This document shows, piece after piece, positions 34,021 through 46,226 of a DNA stretch of 64,000 nucleotides. A model generated the notes under the pieces. That model was given only the letters and a program-made list of their open reading frames with translations, was not told where the DNA came from and made no database searches. Position 1 is the first letter of the stretch. Each line of letters begins with the position of its first letter. Made by a program: the position numbers and the translations under genes. The stretch comes from Suillus spraguei (lineage: Eukaryota; Basidiomycota; Agaricomycetes; Boletales; Suillaceae): NCBI GenBank assembly GCA_016800925.1, contig JABCPU010000083.1, positions 62,001-126,000 of the forward strand, read 5' to 3'.

Positions 34021-34434
34021 CCAGACGTTGTAATATCTCTATGATCGCACTTCCATAGAGTTTTAAACCATACTGACTGCGTTGAAGGTTACTATTTGTT
34101 ACGCTGATTTCGTCAAAATGTGTAGTGAACGCAGTCGGCTTGGATTTAGGACCATGTTTGTATATCACTAGCTAATTACTGATTACATTCGTGGGATGCT
34201 ACACACATGCGGACTCTTAAGGTAATGCAACTGTGTAGTCCTATCTCATTCGGTCAGTTGCACATCTGCATCAATTTTGTAATCACACTGAGTAGCCTAC
34301 ACGTTCTGTGGACTGCATAAATGTTCCATTACCAAGGTATTACAAGTACTACATATGTACACGGCTGAGATAGTGAACTATTACTACGAAGGTAATCTAA
34401 AGTTCACAGTGTGTCATCGTCTCTGACAAGTCAT

Positions 34435-35160
34435 CTACCTGCGACCACAGGTCATCCGAGTCTGAGGACCAAGAGGGGAAGGTGGGGATGGGGACGGCCA
34501 GAAAGGACCGCCCGGAATTGGGACTGCCCGGACTCTACCTTCATTGTATTGTACAGTATATACTTCAAGCGCCTTCTGGAACGAAGGATACCACTTCTGA
34601 ATGTTACCACTAACAAAGTGGGTGCGTTCAGCCACATCAGCCCTAATATGAGCGTCAGTATTATTGTAAGTGAAAGTACAATACAATGCCTACCAGTGGT
34701 AGAATATGCCGACTTCTTGACCGACCGTGATTACCCAGAACCCTTCGGCTTCCAAACCAGCATGTGGTGGTATGATATCGCCAGGCTTGGGAACCTGCGT
34801 GGCTGGCAATGAAGGAAGGGCGACACTTGTAGGAGATTGCGAGTGTGATGACGAGCTTAAAGGTACCAGAGGGTCTTGTGCACGCGAGCTGGTAGAATCA
34901 GGCACTGGGATAGTTTGATTGACAAGCGAGGCATTCGTGTGCGATGCTTTGGAAAGGGTGATGCTCTCTTCAACAGTCTTGCGCTTCCAGGTAATTGTGT
35001 CCAATGCTGAACCTATTCGGGAGTGTGACCATGCGGTTTTTTATCAGATGTGATAGACTTGCGACCCACCTGATACAGTCATGTCTTCAAGCAACTGGCG
35101 CAAGTCCTGGACATGATCATTGCGGCGGGAGGCGACAGATGACGAGGAATTCTGTGACAT
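34435..35160 (-). CDS. Viroplasmin / RNase H1 N-terminal-like domain protein
   Basis: Three exons on the minus strand, 35160-35070, 35012-34694 and 34642-34435, join in phase to 205 aa. Residues 1 to about 100 are Ser/Thr-rich and probably disordered (MSQNSSSSVASRRNDHVQD). Residues about 119-170 match the viroplasmin-like fold: GFWVITVGQEVGIFYHW, then VAERTHFVSGNIQKWYPSF, then QKALEVY. In cellular RNase H1 this domain binds RNA/DNA hybrids or double-stranded RNA; in caulimoviruses it lies in the inclusion-body protein. The tail is Pro/Arg-rich. It is divergent to the KDZ transposase gene, with only about 150 bp between the two starts, so they may share a promoter region. No catalytic RNase H domain follows. 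Assignment is by motif recognition only. Confidence 0.66.
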
Positions 35161-35309
35161 GGTGGATGTGAGAAACTTAAGGAAGGAAACGATTAGTCGA
35201 ACAAGGGGAATAGATGGAGATGTGCATGAATAACGTTTATGATTAGTCACACATAGCCCAATATCCAGAGGACGTATCCATACCTGACTTGTCTGAAAAG
35301 AAAAGAAAA

Positions 35310-38300
35310 ATGCGGAATTCAGGAGGACGTCAAACACAACAAGTTCGCACTAACCTCTCTTTGCGGTCTATCCGTCGCATAGGTTCCTTGCGAGATAAGG
35401 ATGGCCTTCCCGCCAATGGTGCATCGAAACTGGTGAAACATAGAGCGTTAGTTCTGCAAGCAGCCAGCTATAAACAGCGGCGGGAGGCTCGCCTACAAGG
35501 TAAGTGTCCAGGCACTCACAAAGCCAGAACAAAGAAAAACACTGACTTGGTTTAAAGAAATGACAGCTAATGAGCGCAAAGCTCTGGAAGGTCTCAGAAA
35601 TCCCCCGACTTTCCCACCTGGCGTTGACGAGGACTTCGAAGATCTCAATTTCAACTTTGGTGATGTATGCGATGGTACTGACACACTCCCATCAGCCATG
35701 CTGGTGGGGAGTTCGAAGACCTGGCGAGAGGTGTTATGGGTGAAGTCTGGCGATTGTGAGTGCGTTTTAGTAGACAGTCAGCGATTTACACGCACATCAG
35801 AAAGGATAGAGATAATGCTCACAGGGTTCAACGTATCGACAATCGCACACGGCATGATCGTGTTCTACGGAGGAATGTCGCTTTCAATGAGCAAATACAA
35901 GTGATGAGCGAAGCATACCTTATATGGAGCCTTGAGAAATCACAGAAGGGCTTCAGGAACTTTTTTGAACGCCTACACAGCGAAGAGACGGATGAAGTGA
36001 TTGACTTTAATGCTGGCCAATGGCCAGTGACTGTGATAGATGCATTTTGTGAGTCACCTTCGATGTTTATTATCTTACGGTTTTAACGTCATTTGTTGTA
36101 CAGTCGCTGAGAAAGTGATACTTAAAATATCGTCGACAGACCATACAATCGCCTCTGCAATGGTTCGTCAAGGTGTTATACCTTGCTCTCCAATATCGCC
36201 AGTCGCGGGCATAACATCAGAAGCCCTTGAATTGTATCGTGTGACGCACCTCAGGAGCCCTCATTTATCAATTCAAGCGTTTGTTAAAACCATGTGCGAT
36301 CTACACGGGGTAAATGTTCTCACTTCAAGTTCTATGGTACTCCATGCTAAACACATTCAGATTGAATTCCATCGACACCTCTCATGTCAATTTTCAATCG
36401 CACTGGACATATATCTTCAAATTCAACGGGTTGTGGCCTCACTCATAACAGAATCACTCCGACGCGACTCGCCTGACTGGCGCCTCAAACACGCTTGTCC
36501 TGCGTGCACTTACATACTAACTAACGAAGAACAACTACGCTTCAAAATTCTCTATGCCATGGACGGGAATGATTCGTTAAAATGAATTCTACGACGCTCA
36601 CTTGACGATGACGACGACTCTCTTGGAATATCATCCGAGCTTCCCACCGCCCAGCTACTTGTCAGTGACCGTTACCTGTCTCGTAATTTCGTAGATCAGT
36701 TTGCACGCGATACTGTGTGTGCTACTGGGGACAATGTGAGTGATTGACGCAGAGCTTTTGTAGAAATAACTAATATCGATCAGAGACCGGCAGAGAACTC
36801 ATGCGAAGGCCGATGGAAGAACATGGATGACACAAAGACGAAAAAAGCATGGGGTATATATGACGAAACTGGTGTCTTTATCGCTGTGTGCCGCCATGGC
36901 TTTTGTTTACTGATCACGGACATGGTGCAGAGCGGGGAGCTGTGAGTAATATATACTTTTACTTAATATTCCTGACAGGTGTGTTCTTATAGCGCAAAAT
37001 ACCCCCTAGCTGTTGTTGCCAAATTGCTGGATGCATTTGGTGACCGTTTGGGCGGTGGTTATGATATCGGCTGTCAGTTCCAGGCTACTCTTGACAACAG
37101 CCTTCTTGGACCCCTTGCGCGTTCGTTACGTCATACCCTCCTTGTTGGCGCATTTCATGGACATGCGCACAGGCGGTTATGTCAGCTCTTTTCTTTGACG
37201 ACTTACATCAAGGGCCTTGGGATTGAAGACCTGGAGACTTGTGAGCGAACGTTCTCAAAGTCGAATTCGCTCGCATCAGCTCTAAGGTATACTACCGTGT
37301 TCCATCGTCAACAAGCCATAGATTCATACTTTGAGCATAACGACGAGTTTGAGGTCTACGGCAATCTTTGTAAGTCGGTCTTTTATTATACATGAGCTGT
37401 TGCTGATGTAATTATTTGATGGCTAGCAAATTTCTTGCACAGCAACTATAAGCAAGCTCTTGATATCCTGGCAAATGGCGAGGCTATCCTACCAAAGGTT
37501 ATGGAAGATCTGGGAGTCGAGGACGAGAGCACTTTTGAACGTTGGCTTGAAGACGAGAAAGTCTACCTTAAGGGTCTAACGCGAGAGCCCGAAGACGAGA
37601 CGCTTCACATGGAGTACTGGCAAAGATTAGTGAATCTCAGGGCGAGCCAGTAAGTTTTACTTTTGGTATACGTATTTTGTAGCTACTGATACCTCCCTCA
37701 AACAGGATTGCTCTCGATGCAGCAACGAACATGTTTGGAACGCACTCTCAGCACGATCCTCTATCATACGATGCGGACATTAGTAATACACGTATATCTG
37801 AAAACACGCGGCGCCATGCTCTCGAGGACTACGAGAGAAATTTGAAGTTGGTTCAAGCACTAGAACACAATCTCGGGATCAACAATCGCTGGGTTCCAGA
37901 AGATGGAGAGTGGCAGAAGGTGGGGAGACTTGTGGCTAATAGAAAGTATCAACGTGCGCTGGACCGTCTAGAAGGATTGGTCGTTGCTCGTATATTTGAA
38001 CTTGCAAAGATGAACAGGGCAGGGACAGGTGCGTTCAAGTCAAGCTTGACTTGTTTTAGCTAATTCTACTCATGTTCAAGGTTACAAACTACGAAAACAC
38101 ATTGCAAGGGCTTTGCAGACGCGTTCCGCTGCCATCAGATCCGCCCTCAACACATACAATAACCTCGCCAGCACAGTGTACCCTCCCCGGCAAACGCTTA
38201 AGTGGGAGGAGGTCGTCGAGTATGCCTTTCTCGCTGACTTCGACCTGCTGCGTAACACACGCTTCGATATTTCTTCATTACCTTGGTCTTCACCAGCAGC

Positions 38301-38823
38301 TCGGAGCGCAATGGATCTTTATTTTAAGATGTGTCGAGCATGCGAGGAGATTTGTCGTCTGAACATTGAGGTTCGCCGTCTGGTGACTTATATACGAGAC
38401 GAAGATAAGTATCTGCGGGAGTGCAAAGATCGACTCACGGTTGCTAACCCAGCCCTTGCCCATCAAATTGCTATACATCGGAACGTTCGAGGCCGGTTCA
38501 ACTTCCGTCATCTAAACCGGCTTCACGATATATCAAAGCTCCCTGGTTTCACAGGTACACTAGTACCTGGTGTAAGTGCTTGCATGGGCGCTGGAGACAG
38601 TGCCAGCTTGCCAGATCCCCATATTCCTGCCAGTATGTTTGCTGCCCTCGCTGTGCATGACCCATCATCTCCTGTAGGCGCGGATACCCAGGAGGAACTA
38701 GATGAAGAAGAGGTGGCCGAGAAGGTGGCCGAAGAAACCTCGAGAAGTTTGCAGGACATCGTCCTCATCACTGATGACTTCTCACAGCTCGAGGTTCTTG
38801 ACAGTGGTGAGGTGGAAGAATAG
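35310..38823 (+). pseudogene. KDZ transposase, multi-exon, one nonsense codon
   Basis: Starts MRNSGGRQTQQVRTNLSLRS and is spread over about ten exons with short introns. Family marks are clear: a Cys pair before the core (HACPACTYIL, then YAMDGNDSLK), FIAVCRHGF, GGGYDIGCQF, HGHAHRRLCQL, and the signature GIEDLETCERTFSKSNSLAS followed by TTVFHRQQAID. A long helical C-terminal region contains LKWEEVVEYAFLADFDLL, and the tail is acidic (AEETSRSLQDIVLITDDFSQ). KDZ enzymes have an RNase H-like fold and move DNA by cut and paste. A TGA at 36583-36585 replaces the Arg expected after SLK (then ILRRSLDDDDD), most simply CGA to TGA. Otherwise it looks complete. Confidence 0.88.
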
Positions 38824-38871
38824 TCTAGTTTACTCATCATATTTGTTGGAATGCACTTTGCTTATGCTTAC

Positions 38872-39171
38872 TGTAAAAATGCGCCTCTGATATGCATGAT
38901 TTAAGGAGCTCATCGTGTACGACGGCGGGCACGAAGGTTCACATGGCGGGCGCATGATAGCCGAAGCCAGGAACGACATGACGGGCGCATGATAGCCGGA
39001 GCCAGGAACGTTAACGCCGACGTCCCACCTAGAGCTGCTGTTATTATAAGTCACTCTTGATCCAAGATTTATTGAAGGAGGCTTGCAAACGCTGGAACTG
39101 TGTCATTTTAGACGTGCTAGCCCTATCTATTATCACGTCTAATTAGACGCAATACGTGGGAGTCACAGGTG
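38872..39171 (-). repeat. Right terminal inverted repeat of KDZ element (300 bp)
   Basis: Inverted copy of 29863-30162. It ends GAGTCACAGGTG, directly before the next element. Confidence 0.93.
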
Positions 39172-40382
39172 GTGTAGTGCATCCCCCCTCTCCTGATGAT
39201 TTACCTGCTGTAATTTTTTTTCCTGTAGGACCGAACCTCAAGGAGGGTGTGCGGTCCATTCCTATGCATATTTAGAGCATATTTATCAGCTAGATATTCC
39301 AGGAAACCTATAGGATCCTTCTACAGGAACAATAACTTGATAAATCACATGTTTCACAAGTTTGATGTTTCTGACTACTCTACTCTTGCATTAATAGTCA
39401 TACCTGTTTATATATCATTATAATAGCACATATACCTGCTTTTTATAACTAGGATCAGCTTAGAACAGTCCGGAGTTGTGAGCTAGTGCATATACTTGCT
39501 ATTTCTACTGATAAGGGGCCTATGCCTTCACATTATCGATATTTAATGGTCAGACACCTCCAGTACATTTCACATATATTTAGTATCCTAGGGTGAAATT
39601 TACAGAAACATATATCCAGCATTGAGAACTGGGGAAATGAAATAGATAAGAAATTGAGTGTGGGAAACTCCAAATGCCCAAAACATCGAAAATGGTCAGT
39701 TGAGTAGTTGTCGGACTTTAATGCTATGTCAACTGACTTTACATTACATCTCTTCCACCCACCCTCTACCCTCAGGGCAGTGTGCAGTATGGGTTCCTTA
39801 GGTAGTCTAACATCTATCCCACACACATTTAATGAACTCTTCGACCTGTATCATATATAAATGTGACTTTGTGTGAACAGATGTCAATTGTCACTATTTA
39901 CACATATGTTATTTTGCTTGTCATTCACTCAATCCTTGATCGATCTCTCTCAGGATTTAAGGCTATCATTATGGATATATATGAAAGGCATCCCAGGTGT
40001 CTGCTCACTGATAACATTCTTGATTACAATATGGGCTTCTAATCAGTAGAAATACCTCCTTTACATCAGATCTCAAATTTCCGCCCTATATCTGGCTGAT
40101 CCTTAGCATGAGAAATAGATATACATGTATTACTGATAGTCTATGTATAGCCTGGATAATTCATCTAGGAATGGGATGGTAAAGCACCTCGAACATATGA
40201 AAATGTGAATCTGTCAAGTTATTGTTCCTGTAGAAGGATCCTATAGGTTTCCTGGAATATCTAGCTGATAAATATGCTCTAAATATGCATAGGAATGGAC
40301 CGCACACCCTCCTTGAGGTTCGGTCCTACAGGAAAAAAAATTACAGCAGGTAAATCATCAGGAGAGGGGGGATGCACTACAC
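39172..40382. mobile_element. Non-autonomous foldback-type element, perfect 169 bp inverted repeats
   Basis: Arms 39172-39340 and 40214-40382 are identical by eye when one is reverse-complemented (GTGTAGTGCATCCCCCCTCT at the outer end, CAATAACTTGA at the inner end). The 0.87 kb centre is A/T-rich and has no recognisable protein. No clear target duplication is seen. The left end touches the KDZ terminus without a gap. Confidence 0.85.
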
Positions 40383-41365
40383 AACAAGGTCTTATACTGT
40401 GGTTCTGAGCTCCTGATACATTGTTCATAATGTTGGATAAATGCTGGGAATCATATTTCAAAGGCTCTGTACCTATAGATTAACACATGAGAACATATTT
40501 TGTATTTTCCTGTATATATGCTATATCTATTGATGTAGGACGCTTCAGGGGGTCAAATAAAGATGGGAATTTCTTTGTATATACTCTTAAACATGGTCTG
40601 AATATCATAGAACACTTCCCTATTAAAGGGGCAAAAGTGCGAAAGTGTTCTATACCCTAACCTACTTTGAATGGCCCCTGGAGGAGGAGGAGAAATACAA
40701 ATACAAATAAACAAAAAAGCGGTCTATTATACTATATTATACATATTTATACCAAAATACTACTTAGATATAGGGTGGAACTCATTGTGGTGTAGTGGTG
40801 AAGCTGCAGTAAGGTGGGGAGGGTGTGGGAACAATTGATATTGTGGAGATTCCCAAAGTGGGCGATGTTTTTGGTGTTGTGGGGAAATTCCCACAGTAGG
40901 TGGCCCAAAATGCGGAGCTATGAAGTGTGAGAATATTGTGGGGAGGTGTAGGTGGCCAAAAATGCGAAAATATGCTGGGAATGATGTGTACCTGGGATTC
41001 ACCAAGGATACATCAACCTGGACAGTGGATAGTTAAACTGAAAGATATATGGGGGTTTTTGGCTAATAAGCCAGTTTGGATATATCAATATGACAGTATG
41101 AGCTGTGGAGGAAGGACATAGTCTTTGTTACAGCCTCGTCCTTGGCATACTAGATGGTCCCACGAGTCCATGTCCCAAGAGTCTGCGCATCAACTCTAGC
41201 ACACGCAATCGTGCACAAAAATGTTGTGTGTGGGTTTCCCCTAACATAATGCACGTTCCATATTTTTTTGAAGAAATTTGAAGTAAATCTTGTCCTGTGG
41301 CCGACTTATTAGTGCTGGAGGCTAAGCTCTAAAGGTCAGATCACCACATAAAATTCTGGAATACG
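40383..41365. other. Region without a recognised gene
   Basis: A/T-rich. A short degenerate repeat around GTGGCC(A)AAAATGCG occurs at about 40855-40975. No open frame with domain content. Confidence 0.4.
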
Positions 41366-42315
41366 TGTAAAGATACAACCTAACCTGGGCTGTAGATAAA
41401 CTACCTCCTAAGTTAGTATGTGAGTCTTGCGCTCCATCTAGTCTGCTTCACTTGTGAAAACAAGAGCGTTCGACCCTAAAGGGGGATGCCTATTAGTATG
41501 GTCAAGTTCAAGTCAAACTTATGTGCGAATGTAGTGTCATAGTCAGCGGTAAGTTGCCACAGTCAGCGATGATGCCACCAGAACTAGCATCATATGTAGC
41601 GGTGCTACCGTGGTTGAGATATAGTCAGTAACAGTTGCGTCGAGTGAGCGATGTCGAGCGGTGATATCAGCGGTAGTGGTAAGGTTGTGAGTGGTGCAAA
41701 GAAACAGTAAAGAAGGCTGTGGTACTTTCAGCGGTAAAGTAGTGGTGTGTGAGAAGTTCAGTCAAAATAACACTCGAAAGTCCAGCAGTAACGGAGAACG
41801 AGCATGATTGATTAATGAGCGATAAGGAACTTTAAAGACTAAGTCCACTACTGGGTAGATCCAGAGCTAGACAATAATCCTGACCTATAGTATGTGCAAT
41901 GGGGTAAAATCAGGTACTGTATTGTGTGGGGTACATGGTGTTTATATCCTAAATTGTATGTACTCGGAATACTCTAGGCGAGATCAGTAGCACTCGAGTG
42001 TAGTAACCGCCATATGTAAACATAGCATGAGGCGCTGCAGCATGAGGCAACATGTAATAAGACTTGCCATGGAATCAGTGATAATGAACATAAAACAAAC
42101 AACACACCAAATGGAGCTATGGGATGCGGCAAGGACATGGGAGGACATCGGTATGTGGAACGAGGTGTGGCAGTTGGTATGGTGTGCGGTAAGCATGGGG
42201 ATGCTGCCGAAGTGCTAAAGGGGTAAGACGGCCATGGACAAGTGGTAACTCCTATAGACGTGAGATGAGTGTCAAAAGATAGGGTTTTAAGCCCAGCACC
42301 AATATGTTCGTTACA
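41366..42315 (+). mobile_element. Solo LTR, family 3, copy A
   Basis: Begins TGTAAAGATACAACCTA and ends TTCGTTACA, as in the copy at 49191-50156, and matches the inverted copy at 45279-46226. Flanks TACG and ACAG do not form a target duplication, so one border may be rearranged. The strand given is relative to copy B. Confidence 0.8.
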
Positions 42316-43217
42316 ACAGTATGATGATTATATATGATGAGAGAATACTAAAACAAATTTCTCCACAGCTACATACTTTCAGGATCATCTGCAATAAAAG
42401 AAATATGCTCCAGATGTGACGTTATTGATTGCACATTTCTGCTGCTTCATGCAGATTGTTTTGAGTGTCATTGCCTCTAACTAAGTCCCCAATGTTGAAT
42501 GCATGACACTGTATGAGACACTGCGGAGTGCAAATAGACATTGCGGCAGATGTGTGACTTGGTTGGGGAAAATGCACTTTTCTGTGCAGTAACTCTCCAC
42601 TGAACTCAACACATTGAGTCTCTAAAAAAAACTAGCAGATGTTGTACCTTAGAATTCAGTCTATTGAACCGTCAAAGAATTAAGTTTTTATGTCTGTACA
42701 TAGACATTGCACCAACAATGCGCATACTCCCGTGGACATCTAGCATATTTAGGTGGGATATTTTTGTTACGTATCTTGTATGTTTCTAATTCTGCGGTAA
42801 GATCTGGCAGGGAAGGATATTTAAAGTGTCATTTGATGTGCAAGTCACATCCATAACTAGGATGTTTATATTGGCGTGGAGAATGCTACATAAGATGAAC
42901 CTTGTGTCACTTGTGGGATTGGTAGTGTTGGATTTGAGTAGTGATGAGGGGATTCTGAACCTGTACAAATAATGCTGTTGAATCTGGTGCAGACCAGAAA
43001 TTGGGAGCCTACAAGATGAAGAAGTGATATTATAGGGAGCTATATGCATGCTTCTGGACAAGTTATATGTTGATGTACTGGAGTAGCTGCTTGTCACAAG
43101 AAATACCGATATTCATGTGGTCATCCCTAAAGATGGATTAGAGCGCAAGGAGGTAGTAACTTTCCTATCACAAATGGGAGGTAATACATATTAGAGGCTG
43201 AAGACAAAAGTCAGGCC
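42316..43217. other. Region with a relic of a WD40-TPR-HET 5' flank
   Basis: No gene recognised. About 42960-43100 resembles 22880-23030 upstream of the intact WD40 module (shared ATGAAGA(A/G)GTGATA, TGATGT(A/G)CTGGAGTAG(C/T)TGCT). Confidence 0.45.
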
Positions 43218-43926
43218 TGTTAAGACCATACTCAAAGGTAGAGAGATCCGAAGGGCTTTGGCCTCAGTTCGTGCACTGTGCCCCTTTCCCGAGTAATGCC
43301 TCTTATTTCAGGGAGAAGTTATACGTCTGAAGATCCAGAAGGAGTTGCGTGACGGATCCGGACATCCAAAGGTATCGGATATGATACGTCCGAAGGTTAT
43401 CCGGAAGTAAGAATAGAACAAAGATTAAGACTAGCTTCAGAATGAATTCCTAACTAGAAACTAACAGAGATAGACTATCCAAAGATAGAGTCGGAGATAT
43501 AGACTATAGGAATCAATCCCAAGTCTCGGAAGATGACTTAGAGCAGAAAGTGGCTTAAGTCCGGAGGAAGCAGAATGAGCAGAATCTAAGATGATATTCG
43601 AACTAAGGTTCTACGGAGATCTACAAGTGGTTTATATACTGTAAGTATCTAAGACGGATAATCAACAAGTCCGGGACCGAGGGCTATGTATGAAGTGTAA
43701 TGGAAGTCTATTAGTTAATGCACAGCGGATCAGTAAGCATGAATTGGAAATGAACATAGGTAATGGATCAGTGACACAGGACAGAAATATACACAGCCGG
43801 AATACTGGAAACAGGAGGAATGACAAAAGGAGATAGACGCAGATATACACAAGGAAGTTAAGGTGCGAGAAGTGAGCACATTCGGATGGGTGGTCCGGAC
43901 AGGATCTGTGGACGGACGGAAATGGA
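43218..43926 (-). mobile_element. Truncated LTR, gypsy family 2
   Basis: Starts TGTTAAGACCATACTCAAAG and follows the copy at 60535-61303 until about ATGGA at 43926; the last about 60 bp, including the TATATGACA end, are missing. Minus orientation, with the inverted TATATAAAC motif at about 43630-43640. Confidence 0.85.
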
Positions 43927-44207
43927 AGGCAGTTACACAGTGCAACAGCTAGCTACAACAACCAATCCATGCCACTGGCTGAGATTAACAAAACTGAGTA
44001 AAATTAGAGCATAGCAGACAGCAGACAGCAGACAGCACTACATCCAGTCCTACATCCAGCAGCAGCCTCCTGAAAGGTCAAACATTACTAACTTCTACAC
44101 CTCCACAGCCCCCTCAAGCTCTCGTGCATCTCTAGCCTCGGCTTCATACTCTTGAATTGCATCATCAAATATATCATCCATGAAGCCGATGGGTGTTGCC
44201 TGCGCAG

Positions 44208-44681
44208 TGTCATGAATTCCAAATACAAATCATTACTCTTTTCTCAATTTCCCTAAAGCATCTAAACCTAGCGCTAAGACAAACCCAAATCCTATCGAAA
44301 TCCCCATATCCGCTTCTATAACTGAACTTCCTGATGAAGATGAAGAGATCTTTTATGATGCTATTGGATAAGATAAGATAAGATAGTATCACATGATCTT
44401 AGAATCTTCTAGAATATGATGTCATAACAATCTCACAACTATCACATTGTACGATTCTCATTTCTATTTTATGATTGGCTAGTAGTTTCAAACTCAGTTT
44501 ACATCTCAGTTTCAATATGTGTATATAGTTAGCTAGTTTTGCTGTAGTAGTTCTTTAGTTCAAACCTCTTGTATCTACAACTGTAGCAATCCAAGACGTC
44601 CTTGCTCCTCTCTCTTCTTGTGATAACCTTAGTTTGAGTCCTAGTCTCTGCCCTTGATTAATTCGTTTGTGGGTTGTGACA
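44208..44681 (+). mobile_element. Solo LTR, gypsy family 1 (474 bp)
   Basis: Starts TGTCATGAATTCC and ends GGGTTGTGACA, with a perfect 5 bp target duplication CGCAG (44203-44207 and 44682-44686). It is nearly identical to the LTRs of the element at 13348-22125, without either nested insertion. It interrupts the 3' end of the DUF6532-like gene. Confidence 0.95.
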
Positions 44682-45278
44682 CGCAGCCAGTGAGTCCACA
44701 CCAGCATGGAGCCTTGCCATCCACATCAGTTCAGAGGACGATCAATGCAAGTGGGCAGGCACATACCAAGCAATGTCAAGGATATCACCACTGATTCTAC
44801 CTAGCAGTTTATAGGCAGATGTGCGCTCATCAAACTGCTGTAAGGAATTGAGATGAACAAGGTAGATTGGAGAATAAGTCGCTGATGAGAATTTTATGTC
44901 TTCCTTCACCCTGGTTATCCATCTGTTGATGCAACATTCAATCTGTTAGAACGCAGGAGTCAGCTGCAGCATAGACATCAGATTCCTGGAAGACACTCAC
45001 CACTGTGAGTATAAGCACAAGAGTTTCGACTGGAAACGGTCAAAATATTTACTGTGAATCACACCCTCGTCATTGCAGTTTGCAAACCACATGTCATTCA
45101 CTGCGGACTGTATTAATCCAGTCTTGTAAATCCCACATCTCTTCTCCCAGTCTTGTTACTCTGTGAGTCAGACATCGAGCAACAATGGGTGAAGTTAGGA
45201 TTGGTAACGCACCTTGAAAATGAAACATGACCCATCCTTGAGACATTCAGCCAGGTTACGATTCTGTTTAATGGCCGC

Positions 45279-46226
45279 TGTAACGAACATATTGGCACTG
45301 GGCTTAAAACCCCATATTTTGACACTCGTCTCATGTCTACAGGAGATACCACTTGTCCATGGCCGTCTTACCCCTTTAGCAGTACCGGCAGCATCCACGC
45401 TTACCGCACACCGTACCAACTGCCGCACCTCGTTCCACGAACCGATGTCCTTCCATGTCCTTGCCACGTCCACATAGCTCCATTTGGTGCGTAGTTTGTT
45501 TTCTGTTCGTTATCACTGATTCCATGGCAAGCATTATTACATGTTGCCTCATGCTGCAGCGCCTCGCGCTATGTTTACTTATGGTGGTTACTACACTCCA
45601 GCGCTACTGATCTCACCTAGAGTATTCCAAGTACATACAAATTAGGATATAAGCACTATGTACCCCGCACGATACAGTACCTGATTTTACACCATTGCAT
45701 GTACTATAGGTCAGGATTATTGTCTAGCTCTGGATCAACCCAGTAGTGGACATAGTCTTTAAAGTTTCCTTATCGCTCGTTAATACATCACGCTCATTCT
45801 CTGTTACCACTGGCATACTGCTGGACTTTTGATTGTTATTTTGACTGAACTTCTCACACTCCGCTACTTTACCACTGAAAGTACCGTGGACTTCTTTACT
45901 GTTTCATTGCACTGCTCGCAACCTTGCCGCTACCACAGAAACCACTGCTCAACACAACTGTTACTGACTTTATCTCGACGACGGTAGCACCGCTACGCAC
46001 GACGCTAGTTCCGGTGGTATCATCGCTGACTGCAGCAACTTACCGCTGACCACGACACTTGTTTCGCACATAAGTTAGGCTCGAACTTGACCATACTAAT
46101 AGGCATCCCCCTTTAGGGTTGAACGCTCTTGTTCTTACAAGTGAAGCAGACTAGATGGAGTGCAAGACTAACATACTAGTTTAGGCAGTGGTTTATCTAC
46201 AGCCCAAGCTAGGTTGAATCTTTACA
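45279..46226 (-). mobile_element. Solo LTR, family 3, copy C (948 bp)
   Basis: On the plus strand it begins TGTAACGAACATATTGG and ends GAATCTTTACA, inverse to copies A and B. Flanking 4 bp are CCGC (45275-45278) and CTGC (46227-46230), a target duplication with one CpG to TpG change. It splits an exon of the DUF6532-like gene. Confidence 0.88.

Larger units (their letters stand above)
29863..39171 (+). mobile_element. KDZ (Kyakuja-Dileera-Zisupton) DNA transposon, 9.3 kb
   Basis: Two 300 bp terminal inverted repeats (29863-30162 and 38872-39171) differ at about three positions and begin CACCTGTGACTCCCACGTAT. Between them lie a multi-exon KDZ transposase (35310-38823), a viroplasmin-like gene (34435-35160, divergent from the transposase), a second accessory gene (30254-32085, minus), a small plus-strand ORF (33360-33797) and a minisatellite (32340-32850). 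The left end interrupts a SUR2 pseudogene; the right end abuts another element at 39172. No target duplication was found. One nonsense codon in the transposase and frameshifts in an accessory gene suggest a recently inactivated copy. Confidence 0.9.

Noticed and set aside
29850..39180. Target-site duplication of the KDZ element
   Set aside because: Left flank TTTCCCA and right flank GTGTAGTGC share no convincing direct repeat; the right flank belongs to another element.
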